In this document: one piece after another, positions 1 through 6,308 of the stretch | How the letters are laid out: every line of letters begins with the position of its first letter | How positions within the stretch are numbered: the stretch's first letter is position 1 | Origin: an uncultured Spirochaetaceae bacterium | GTDB taxonomy: Bacteria > Spirochaetota > Spirochaetia > Sphaerochaetales > Sphaerochaetaceae | Length of the DNA: 7,844 bases | NCBI GenBank assembly: GCA_946414625.1 | Contig: CAMKPI010000072.1 | Span: 1 to 7,844, forward strand | Direction: 5' to 3' | The notes under the pieces: generated by a model | What the model saw: the letters and a program-made list of their open reading frames with translations, nothing else | Databases searched by the model: none | What the model was told of the DNA's origin: nothing | Program-made: the position numbers and the translations under genes

Positions 1-310
1 TCGGCAAGCTCGACCGAGTAATATTCCGCATAACCTTCCAAGACAGATTCGAGAATGATTCCTTCTGCGCCCTCGGAAATGCTTTCTTTGGCGGAGACGA
101 CTTTCACGCCGTTCTTCTTTAAGGCGTTCTTCCTTATGAGGGCGCATAAGCCATGCGTCGCTGGCTGTTGACCGCTGGCAAAGAGATGGATCCTGTCCGC
201 ATACTGTCTTTGACTGCTTTTGTCCGAGTGGTGGCGGCAATTTGATCGGTACCGATTCCGGCAACCTGTTCTGATGACTTTCGCGTGCCATCGCGGAAGC
301 GAAAGCGGCG
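1..310 (-). pseudogene. Decayed large serine recombinase (resolvase/invertase family), runs off left edge
   Basis: Reading the minus strand, codons at 134 down to 3 give 44 uninterrupted residues containing KKNGVKVVSAKESISEG, then EGIILESVLEGYAEYYSVEL. This is the hallmark segment of the catalytic domain of large serine recombinases of Firmicutes- and spirochaete-type mobile elements, just after the DRFAR-RYDSA region. Upstream the homology breaks up. Pieces resembling the expected order can be picked out in different frames: RDGTR (about 281-295), KVIRT (about 267-281) and DQIAATTRTKAVKDSMR (about 197-247). They match the usual AFA-RDG-VI-T-DRAISA-TD-R-F-MIKDS stretch only if several small indels are allowed. 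No intact catalytic serine N-terminus (YxRxS) is visible. The gene is therefore probably dead, though its C-terminal part lies outside the window. The family call for 3-134 is firm; the extension to about 310 is inference by eye. Confidence 0.5.
133..150. repeat. Small inverted repeat at the break point of recombinase homology
   Basis: CTTATG (133-138) and CATAAG (145-150) form a perfect 6-bp stem with a 6-nt loop. It lies exactly where the continuous recombinase reading frame stops matching the family. It may be chance, or it may mark where the gene was rearranged. No T-tract follows, so it is not a terminator. Confidence 0.35.
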
Positions 311-346
311 AACAATCGAAACCGGACGGCGTATTTTTGAGGAGTA

Positions 347-1423
347 ATGGGACTTTGTGAGCAGTGCGTACATCATTCAACTCGTGACCCTGATGAGCAT
401 ATCACGTACTGCGCAAGGTGCAGGAATCGCGATAAATTTACGCAGCGGACGGATTCTCCGGTAAAAACAGATGTGAAGTCCTCTGGCGACGCCGCCGGGA
501 GGAGTCAGCCGTCTGCGGGCATGCAAAGTTCTGACAGGAAGCCTTTGATCATCCCGAAAAACGGCGCTTCCGGTGCAGCGGGCGGAGGAGCTCTGTCCGG
601 ACGCGGTGCCTCTTCCGCGCAGGCGTCTCTCGCGACGGGCGCAATGTCCGGATATCAGATGTATTCTGGCGCGAGCGGTGTTCTGAATGGCATGAGTGCG
701 TCCGGCGTGCCAGGCTCAATGAATATGCAAGGCTCTCCCGGCTTTTCGTCGCAGGGGTTCCCCAACATGTCTTCCATTCAAAGCGGAATGCAGGCTCCGA
801 GCGGGCTCTCCGTCTCTGGGAGCGCGTTCTCCTGGGCAGGGGGCTTTGGACAAGGGGCGTCGCCCGGAGCTGCAGGATTAGGACAGAACCTCGCCGGAGG
901 CTCTGGGGTCTCCCCCGGCACGATGGGAATGCAGCCGAGTCTCGCGAGCACGGGACCTGGAATGCAGGGCGCACAGATAGGCATGTCTCCGCCGGGCGCC
1001 GCTGTGGGCAACCCAATGGGGGGCGGAATATTTTCCGCGATGCCTCTTGCGGCGCAGGCGGCGCGGACGGCGCAGGGGATGAACGGCTATCAGGCTTCGC
1101 CCCTAGGCTCAGCGCCCGGCGGCGTGCAGCAAGGTTTTCAGGGCATCCCGGTTCAGGCGTCTTCCCCGGAAGGACAGAACACCAATCAGAACTTCGGTCT
1201 TCATCCCGCATATGCGGCGATGGCTAACATGACAAGTGCGGCAAAGAATATGAACAATTCAAAAAATAACAGTGAAGACAATTCGGAGATGACTCTTCGG
1301 GATAAATTCGCTCTTGTGGCGTTGCAGAACACGAGTCTCAACCTGCCTTATACAAACCCGGCGGATATAGCCCTGGTATGCTATGCGATAGCGGATGCAA
1401 TGCTTGCCAGGCGGATGATGTGA
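347..1423 (+). CDS. Phage-type composite protein: four-Cys module, disordered Gly/Ser/Met/Gln middle, C-terminal phage accessory motif
   Basis: This is a 358-residue protein that I do not recognise as a named family. Residues 1-30 hold C4-x2-C7 and C22-x2-C25, a plausible zinc-binding knuckle. Residues 45-310 are strongly biased to Gly, Ser, Ala, Met, Gln and Pro, with recurring GMQ, SPG and GAS pieces, no membrane segment and no signal peptide; this part is likely disordered. Residues 314-358 (EMTLRDKFAL, then ADIALVCYAIADAMLAR) resemble a short C-terminal module common in small phage and prophage proteins (M-T-x-R-D-x-F-A ... A-Y-x-x-A-D-A-M-L). The ATG at 347 is the only usable start: a TGA lies in frame at 338, and later starts would lose the cysteines. 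The ribosome binding site GAGGAG (339-344) is strong but only 2 nt from the ATG. The neighbouring recombinase remnant supports a mobile-element origin. Function unknown; a DNA-binding or scaffold role would be a guess. Confidence 0.72.
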   Translation: MGLCEQCVHHSTRDPDEHITYCARCRNRDKFTQRTDSPVKTDVKSSGDAAGRSQPSAGMQSSDRKPLIIPKNGASGAAGGGALSGRGASSAQASLATGAMSGYQMYSGASGVLNGMSASGVPGSMNMQGSPGFSSQGFPNMSSIQSGMQAPSGLSVSGSAFSWAGGFGQGASPGAAGLGQNLAGGSGVSPGTMGMQPSLASTGPGMQGAQIGMSPPGAAVGNPMGGGIFSAMPLAAQAARTAQGMNGYQASPLGSAPGGVQQGFQGIPVQASSPEGQNTNQNFGLHPAYAAMANMTSAAKNMNNSKNNSEDNSEMTLRDKFALVALQNTSLNLPYTNPADIALVCYAIADAMLARRMM

Positions 1424-1597
1424 GGTGATGTGAGCCTAACTGAAGGGGGTTTTTGGCGGACAAGTCCTTGGCGCTTCGCCCTCAGTCTGGCTGTCAGTGC
1501 CGGGGAGTCATGCCTAGCCGCATAGCAACCCAGCCACTCTTCCCGAGCTGTCCCTTTCGTTTGGCGGACACTTGCCGCCGGGACTGTTTTGATATGT

Positions 1598-1609
1598 TCC
1601 CCGCGGGGA
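1598..1609. repeat. Perfect 12-bp GC-rich palindrome
   Basis: TCCCCGCGGGGA reads the same on both strands. It sits inside the structured spacer between the phage-type gene and metG, right after another short hairpin (1563-1579). No T-tract follows. A protein-binding site or part of a folded leader are both possible. Confidence 0.4.
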
Positions 1610-1746
1610 CTCTTCCGGATATGTCAGGGCGTGCATTCTCGTGACCGACCTCTGACGGGCGGACAGAGGGGCAACGAGGGAAACGACTAGCGGTGTAGCA
1701 ACTCGTAAACAGAAACCCGCCATCGCGAAACCGCTTCACAAGACCG

Positions 1747-1760
1747 CTGTTTGCAAACAG
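1747..1760. promoter_or_regulatory. Perfect 14-bp palindrome upstream of metG, operator-like
   Basis: CTGTTTGCAAACAG is a perfect dyad centred 63 nt before the metG ATG. Related AAACA half-sites occur at about 1707 (GTAAACAG) and 1788 (GTAAACAA). The spacing is right for a dimeric repressor site overlapping a promoter, but I see only a weak TTGCAA (1752-1757) and no good -10 box. The regulator is unknown. Confidence 0.35.
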
Positions 1761-1816
1761 AGACTCCGCCAGTGGCTCAATAAAGCGTAAACAAAGGTCA
1801 TAAAAAAGGAAAAAAC

Positions 1817-4195
1817 ATGAAAAAAAGGCTTATAACCAGCGCGCTGCCATACGTCAACAACGTGCCGCATCTCGGAAACCTCACACAGGTGCTTTCGGCG
1901 GATGTATTCGCACGATTCTGCCGGCTTCGCGGCTATGAGACAATGTATGTGTGCGGCAACGACGAGTACGGAACAACAACCGAGACCCGCGCAGCGCAGG
2001 AGGGAGTCTCTCCGAAAGAGCTTTGCGATAAGTACCACGCCATCCACGCCGAAATCTATCGCTGGTTCAACATTGATTTCAATAAGTTCGGACGAACCGC
2101 AACCCCTAAACAGACTGAGATAGTGCAGCGAATATTCCTGGAAGCGGACAGAAACGGCTACATCACCGAGCGTGAGACGCAGCAGCTTTACTGTCCGTCC
2201 TGCCGGCGTTTTCTTGCGGATCGGTACGTGGAGGGCACATGCCCTCGCTGCGGCTCGTCGGACGCTCGGGGCGACCAGTGCGATTCATGCGGCAGCCTCC
2301 TGGACCCGACGGAGCTTTTGGAACCTCGCTGCTCTACATGTGGATCTACGCCTGAGCTGAGGAGGACGCGGCACCTGTATATCGACCTGCCTAAGACCCT
2401 GCCAATGCTGGAGAAGTACATCGACGAGGCGTCCGAGCGTGGTTTCTGGGCAAAGAACGCTGTGCAGATGACCCGTTCGTGGATTCGCGACGGACTCATC
2501 GAGCGATGTATCACGCGAGACCTGAAGTGGGGCATTCCCGTCCCGAAACCCGGATACGAAGACAAGGTTTTCTACGTTTGGTTCGACGCGCCCATAGGCT
2601 ATATTTCGATAACCGCAAACCTTGTGGACGACTGGGAGCGCTGGTGGAAGTCCCCGGAAGACACCGAGCTGTTCCAGTTCATAGGCAAGGACAACATTCC
2701 TTTCCATACGGTGATCTTCCCCGCGTCGCTTCTCGCCTCCGGGGAAAAGTGGACGATGCTGCACCATATGTCCAGTACGGAGTATCTGAACTACGAGGGA
2801 GGGAAGTTCTCGAAGAGCCGCGGCATAGGCATTTTCGGCAACGACGCTCAGTCCACAGGCATTCCGGCGGACGTCTGGCGGTTCTATATGTTCTATAACC
2901 GTCCGGAGCGAGGGGATGTGACATTCACCTGGCGCGAGTTCCAAAGCTTTGTAAACGGCGAGCTTGTAGGAAACCTTTCAAACCTTGTGAACCGGGTGCT
3001 GACCTTTGTGAAGCGTTATTTTGGCGGTGTTTTGCCGCACGGAGATGTGGACGAGGCATTTATCTCCCAGGTGCGGACCTGCGAAGAGAAGATAACCGAT
3101 CTGTTGGAACATGCTTCGGAAAGGGACGCGTTCCGTGCTATGTTTGAGCTCTCTGGAATGGGCAACAAGTACTTCCAGGAAAACGAGCCTTGGCGCCTTG
3201 TAAAGGAGAATGCGGAGGCAGCGTCATTTGTTCTTCGGACGCTTCTCGTACTGATAAAGGATTTGGGAATCCTTGTCAGCCCGTTCATGCCGGAGACCGG
3301 GGCGCGTATTTTGGGCTATCTGGGTCTTGATGGTCTGTTTTGGAACTACAGCGCATCTCCCGGGCTGTGTGACGAAAAGGACCTTGAAAAAGAAGGATCG
3401 TTCAACTGGGCGTCTTTGGGAAAAACGGATCTTCAGGCGAAGATCGGCGAGATCGATTACCTTTTCTCTAAGCTCGACGACTCACTTATCGATGCTTTGA
3501 GAGAGCGTTTCAGCGGGAGTCAGGCCGAGCGAGCCAAAAGCGTCGAGGCGGCAGCGGACGGGACAAAGCGCGATTCTGGAGAGACCTCCGGCAAGGAAAA
3601 CTCCAAGGAAAAAATAAAAAAGGAAAAGAATATGCAGAACAATAACAATGTGGTGGATCCAGATCTGCCGTTGCCTGACCGCTTTGCTGCGCGGGTGATA
3701 CTTAAGGTTGCTAAAATCACAAACGTGGAGAAGCATCCGAACGGCGATATTCTATATATACTCACTCTGGATACAGGTGAGGCTGAGCCGAGAACGATCG
3801 TCTCGTCTATTGTCCCGTATTACACGGCGCAAGAGCTTCAGGGGCGGAATATTGTCCTCGTGAGCAACCTGAAGCCCGCCAATTTCCGGGGGGTGAAAAG
3901 CCGGGGAATGCTCCTGGCTGTGCAGGATCCTGCCGCACCGGAGCACAGTACGTGCGAGGTGCTTTTTGCAGACGATATTCCTGCGGGAACGGTTCTTGTG
4001 CCCGAGGGACGCGCCGCTGCGCCTGCCGATATTCCGTATGTCAAGCCTGACCATTTCTTTGACATGCCTCTTTTCTGTAAGGACGGAGTGCTTTGCATAG
4101 AAGGTGTGCCTTTTGTGCCGGAGGGCGAGAAATCAGACGGTATGGAGAAGCCGAAAGTGTGCTCAAAGAAATACCTGAACGGTCCCGTTGGCTGA
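1817..4195 (+). CDS. metG: Methionyl-tRNA synthetase, eukaryotic/archaeal type with C-terminal EMAP II-like tRNA-binding domain
   Basis: This cytoplasmic enzyme charges tRNA-Met with methionine using ATP, serving both initiation and elongation. The 792-residue class I synthetase has its HIGH box as PHLGN (17-21) in the context ALPYVNNVPHLGN, and its KMSKS box as KFSKS (330-334). The connective domain carries eight cysteines in four CxxC pairs (126/129, 142/145, 155/158, 172/175), enough for two zinc knuckles. The anticodon-binding helical domain covers about 365-560. A charged, low-complexity linker (567-620) leads to an OB-fold tRNA-binding domain (622-710, with KHPNGDILY and SNLKPANFRGVKSRGM). 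A further tail to 792 resembles the pseudo-dimer half of EMAP II. Motif wording throughout resembles plant and animal cytosolic enzymes more than E. coli MetG, a known feature of spirochaetes. The ribosome binding site AAGGA (1806-1810) lies 6 nt before the ATG. The gene is intact and convergent with murD. Confidence 0.97.
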   Translation: MKKRLITSALPYVNNVPHLGNLTQVLSADVFARFCRLRGYETMYVCGNDEYGTTTETRAAQEGVSPKELCDKYHAIHAEIYRWFNIDFNKFGRTATPKQTEIVQRIFLEADRNGYITERETQQLYCPSCRRFLADRYVEGTCPRCGSSDARGDQCDSCGSLLDPTELLEPRCSTCGSTPELRRTRHLYIDLPKTLPMLEKYIDEASERGFWAKNAVQMTRSWIRDGLIERCITRDLKWGIPVPKPGYEDKVFYVWFDAPIGYISITANLVDDWERWWKSPEDTELFQFIGKDNIPFHTVIFPASLLASGEKWTMLHHMSSTEYLNYEGGKFSKSRGIGIFGNDAQSTGIPADVWRFYMFYNRPERGDVTFTWREFQSFVNGELVGNLSNLVNRVLTFVKRYFGGVLPHGDVDEAFISQVRTCEEKITDLLEHASERDAFRAMFELSGMGNKYFQENEPWRLVKENAEAASFVLRTLLVLIKDLGILVSPFMPETGARILGYLGLDGLFWNYSASPGLCDEKDLEKEGSFNWASLGKTDLQAKIGEIDYLFSKLDDSLIDALRERFSGSQAERAKSVEAAADGTKRDSGETSGKENSKEKIKKEKNMQNNNNVVDPDLPLPDRFAARVILKVAKITNVEKHPNGDILYILTLDTGEAEPRTIVSSIVPYYTAQELQGRNIVLVSNLKPANFRGVKSRGMLLAVQDPAAPEHSTCEVLFADDIPAGTVLVPEGRAAAPADIPYVKPDHFFDMPLFCKDGVLCIEGVPFVPEGEKSDGMEKPKVCSKKYLNGPVG
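3617..3634 (+). promoter_or_regulatory. Internal ribosome binding site and ATG inside metG, in frame at Met606
   Basis: AAGGA at 3620-3624 lies 7 nt before an in-frame ATG at 3632-3634. The run ATAAAAAAGGAAAA just before it is the same as the run before the true metG start (1800-1813). Initiation here would give a 187-residue protein (3632-4195) made of the whole EMAP II-like tRNA-binding domain and nothing of the synthetase core. The A-rich Lys/Glu linker codons partly explain the sequence, so chance is possible. Confidence 0.45.
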
Positions 4196-4214
4196 AAAAA
4201 AGTGTCTTGAAGGA

Positions 4215-4251
4215 AAACGGAAGGGCGGCGCATGGCGCCGCCCTTCCGTTT
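4215..4251. terminator. Bidirectional terminator hairpin between metG and murD
   Basis: The arms at 4215-4231 and 4235-4251 are perfect complements over 17 bp, closed by a 3-nt loop. The hairpin lies 19 nt after the metG stop and 2 nt beyond the murD stop. On the minus strand the stem ends in TTTTCCTT; on the plus strand it is followed by only a weak T-rich stretch (TTTCATTATTTCTT). It most likely ends both convergent transcripts. Confidence 0.85.
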
Positions 4252-4253
4252 CA

Positions 4254-5693
4254 TTATTTCTTGTGCGAAGCGTTTTTCTGTTTTTTCCCTTTTCCGCTTC
4301 CGCCTCCCGTCTTTTCTTCGGAAAAACACGCGCGGAAAGCGTCTCCGCGTTCGAATTCGTCCGTGAAAAGCTCGAACGCCGAGGAGCCGGGAGACAGGAG
4401 AATTGCCTGCTGTTTTTCCGCCGAGCCCTCCTGTTTCAGCGAAGAGCGTGCCTTTCCCTGTGCGGAGCGGACGGCTTTCTTCATATCATCAAAAGGACCT
4501 GTATATTTAATTTTTGCTTCGTCCAACGCGGGTATGAGAATCTCTCTCGTGAACGAGCCATCCAAAAGGGTAATTGAAGCAACCGATTTTGCTGCGTCCA
4601 CAATCGGCACCGGGTTCAGATACTTACCAGAGCCTCCACAGATGAGGTGTATTGGTATTCCAAGCAGGTTGTTCACGGCAAAACCGGTGGAGCGTGGGAT
4701 TGTCGACGCGCTGTCGTTAATCACGATAAGCCCGTCGTCCGAAGAGACTATCTCATTCCTGTGCGGCACGCCTTTGAATGTGGAGAGGCTTTTGTTCACT
4801 GCCGCAGCAGGGAATCCAAGCTGCCGGAGAATGGCGAAGGCAATGCGGAGGTTCTCTGGGATGCTTTTCTGCATTCGGCCACTGTAGACCTCGATGCTTC
4901 CGATGTTCCGCGCATTTCTCCCGATCAACGTCGCAAGCCGTTCTTTTGCTTCTCCGTGGCAGAGCATTTTTTTCGATTTATCCTTGAAGCGCTCGATCCT
5001 GGAAGAGAGAAGGTGCATTGTTTCCTTTTGGATTCCGTCCATGTCATCGGCGGTGTTTGTGAAAGCCGCCAGTTCAAAACGTGGGAATGAAGAACCCATG
5101 TATTCAAATGTGTCGCGAATGGAGCCTGACGAGAATTCGCAAACAATGAACTCTGTGGCGGGTTTCCTGTTCCTGGATTTTTGCCTTTGGGGCTTCTCTG
5201 TGGATTCTTTCGCGGACTTTTCGGCTTCTGCGTCTTGTGCTTCCAGTTTTTCAAGCACGGTGAACGGCGAGATTCCCATGTTGCCGCACATGAGTGCGCT
5301 GCGCCCCAGGTGCCGCAGCGCGTGGCATACCGCGGCAGCGGTAATCGTTTTGCCTTGCGTCCCCATGATGCCTATAAGCTTTGTGTCCTGAATTTTGCCT
5401 TGTGAGAACAGGTATGAGAAGTCGTTCATCGTTTTTTTGCTGTATTGCAAAAAGGCGTTGTCAGGAGTCACGGCGGGGGTCTTGATTGTGATATCTGCCC
5501 ATTTGAAGTCCTTTACGCGGTGCACCCCGCTGATAATCTGCACCCCTTTCGACTGCAGGTATGCCGCGCCCTCGCCCAGCGAGAATTCGTCGCGGATGTC
5601 GGTGATGCGCACCTTGTCACCGCGCTTCAAGAAATATGAGGCACTGTAAAAACCGCCGTTCTTGAGACCGTAGCCGTATATAAGGATGTTCAT
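4254..5693 (-). CDS. murD: UDP-N-acetylmuramoyl-L-alanine:D-glutamate ligase (MurD-type Mur ligase)
   Basis: MurD adds D-glutamate to UDP-MurNAc-L-Ala with ATP, in the cytoplasm, in peptidoglycan precursor synthesis. The protein has 479 residues, slightly longer than usual. An N-terminal nucleotide-sugar domain begins IYGYGLKNGGFYSASYFL. The P-loop is GTQGKT (111-116), where GTNGKT is usual. The EFSS element (186-189) and HRNE (311-314) follow, then NDSAST (326-331), GGSGK (353-357) and LSPGSSAFELFTDEFERGDAF of the C-terminal domain. Oddities include an inserted charged stretch at about 152-180 and a Lys/Gly-rich tail from 459. The usual DHxD is DDMD (216-219), and the expected carbamylated Lys is Arg232. 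Start: the ATG at 5693 gives the canonical N-terminus, with GGGGGT about 8 nt upstream; an open frame further upstream to 5849 runs into the tandem repeat and is not homologous. A MurD-like paralogue is the alternative. Confidence 0.88.
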   Translation of the reverse strand: MNILIYGYGLKNGGFYSASYFLKRGDKVRITDIRDEFSLGEGAAYLQSKGVQIISGVHRVKDFKWADITIKTPAVTPDNAFLQYSKKTMNDFSYLFSQGKIQDTKLIGIMGTQGKTITAAAVCHALRHLGRSALMCGNMGISPFTVLEKLEAQDAEAEKSAKESTEKPQRQKSRNRKPATEFIVCEFSSGSIRDTFEYMGSSFPRFELAAFTNTADDMDGIQKETMHLLSSRIERFKDKSKKMLCHGEAKERLATLIGRNARNIGSIEVYSGRMQKSIPENLRIAFAILRQLGFPAAAVNKSLSTFKGVPHRNEIVSSDDGLIVINDSASTIPRSTGFAVNNLLGIPIHLICGGSGKYLNPVPIVDAAKSVASITLLDGSFTREILIPALDEAKIKYTGPFDDMKKAVRSAQGKARSSLKQEGSAEKQQAILLSPGSSAFELFTDEFERGDAFRACFSEEKTGGGSGKGKKQKNASHKK

Positions 5694-5819
5694 CCGTTGA
5701 ATACCCCCGTCTTTGAAAACAATTCTGGAAGCCGTTTGTAACAAGGTTTTTGTTGTTTTGGTTAGATTTTCTGTTTTTTTGGAAATGTTCGTGGAATGCG
5801 TCGGACACCCCAGGAGCCT

Positions 5820-6118
5820 GGTTCTGTGACTCTGTGTTTTGCTGTGCATTGCCGCTCGGGACGATTGATCTGTATTCCTTTTTCGGTTGTACGCCTCTAT
5901 GTGTTTCGCTCCGCATTGCCGCTCGGGACGATTGATCTGTATCCTCTTTTTCGGTTGTGCGACTCTGTGTTTCGCTGTGCATTGCCGCTCGGGACGATTG
6001 ATCTGTATTCCCTTTTTTCGGTTGTGCGCCTGTGCGTTTTGCTGTGCATTGCCGCTCGGGACGATTGATCTGTATTCCTTTTTTCGGTTCTGCGCCTCTG
6101 CGTGTTTCGCTCCGCATT
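5820..6118. repeat. Tandem repeat array, four full 66-68 bp units plus partial ends
   Basis: Units start at 5846, 5913, 5979 and 6046, giving periods of 67, 66, 67 and 68 bp. A partial unit precedes them (5820-5845) and a 5-nt stub follows (6114-6118). The first 30 bp of each unit, starting GCATTGCCGCTCGGGACG, are identical in all four. The remaining 36-38 bp vary by substitutions and by the length of a T5-T6 run before CGGTT. The high identity points to recent expansion by slippage or unequal crossing over. The array lies between divergent promoters, so copy number could affect either gene. Confidence 0.93.
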
Positions 6119-6133
6119 ACATCGGCGCGCAGT

Positions 6134-6162
6134 TTTCCATTTGTGAAGTTTTTTGTTATATT
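6134..6162 (+). promoter_or_regulatory. Weak candidate promoter for nifU
   Basis: TATATT (6157-6162) is a fair -10 box. With 17-bp spacing the -35 position reads TTTCCA (6134-6139), a poor match to TTGACA. It lies just after the repeat array and about 145 nt before the nifU ATG, leaving a long leader. This is the only AT-rich patch in the area, hence the proposal. Confidence 0.3.
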
Positions 6163-6308
6163 GTAGAGGGTCGATAGTGTCAGGAGGGGCGACAAAGGGA
6201 CGCGTCGGGCAAGTGGAACGGATTACTTATTTGCTGTGTTTTGCGCGGCGGACTCGCGGAACGTATGGTGCACGACTTTCTGCGGACACTTCGGCCGGAG
6301 GAAAAGAG

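Larger units (their letters stand above)
1424..1816 (+). other. Non-coding spacer with several hairpins, upstream of metG
   Basis: No reading frame here has a convincing start or resembles a protein family. The stretch instead holds a cluster of small dyads. GGCGG/CCGCC (1563-1567 with 1575-1579) has a 7-nt loop. A 12-bp palindrome lies at 1598-1609. CCTCT/AGAGG pairs 1649-1653 with 1665-1669, and ACGAG/CTCGT pairs 1674-1678 with 1702-1706. A 14-bp palindrome lies at 1747-1760. Two imperfect copies of a 26-27 nt unit (GGACT then GATATGT) lie end to end at about 1575-1624. It does not fit a T-box, SAM riboswitch or tRNA. It could be a structured metG leader or the decayed flank of the mobile remnant. 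No strong promoter was seen. Confidence 0.5.
5694..6308. other. Divergent intergenic region of murD and nifU
   Basis: This 615-bp spacer separates the two divergent start codons. 5694-5819 is T-rich on the plus strand (A-rich in front of murD), with no clear promoter boxes. 5820-6118 is a tandem repeat array described separately. 6119-6308 holds the nifU leader, with an AT-rich stretch at 6131-6165 and a short palindrome GACGCGTC (6199-6206). Open frames through the array are by-products of the repeat: the unit length is not a multiple of three, so the same DNA is read in different frames in successive units. Confidence 0.7.

Noticed and set aside
549..1211. 220-codon open frame antisense to the phage-type gene
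   Set aside because: It mirrors the GC-rich low-complexity codons of the plus-strand gene and shows no domain; the plus frame has the cysteine module and the phage-like end.
1453..1739. Small open frames on both strands in the spacer before metG
   Set aside because: No recognisable protein features, and no ATG with a good ribosome binding site; the sequence is dominated by dyads.
1424..1816. T-box, SAM riboswitch or tRNA upstream of metG
   Set aside because: No T-box bulge sequence, no SAM core motifs and no tRNA T-arm consensus were found.
4093..4887. Plus-strand open frames overlapping metG and murD
   Set aside because: They cross the terminator hairpin and lie antisense to a well supported Mur ligase; no domain is visible.
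5694..5849. Upstream start for murD adding 52 residues
   Set aside because: The added residues are low-complexity and not Mur-like; the ATG at 5693 begins the canonical N-terminal strand and has a G-rich ribosome binding site.
5820..6118. CRISPR array, suggested by a 30-bp identical core alternating with about 37 bp
   Set aside because: The intervening stretches are clearly homologous to each other, so they are not spacers; it is a tandem repeat of a 67-bp unit, and no cas gene is near.
5617..6195. Long open frames on both strands through the repeat array as repeat-containing proteins
   Set aside because: Unit lengths of 66, 67 and 68 bp shift the frame from unit to unit, so no peptide repeat is maintained, and the minus-strand frame runs over the murD start.
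6153..6308. Upstream extension of nifU by 52 codons
   Set aside because: No homology in the extension and no placed ribosome binding site for it, whereas GGAGG is ideally spaced before the ATG at 6309.
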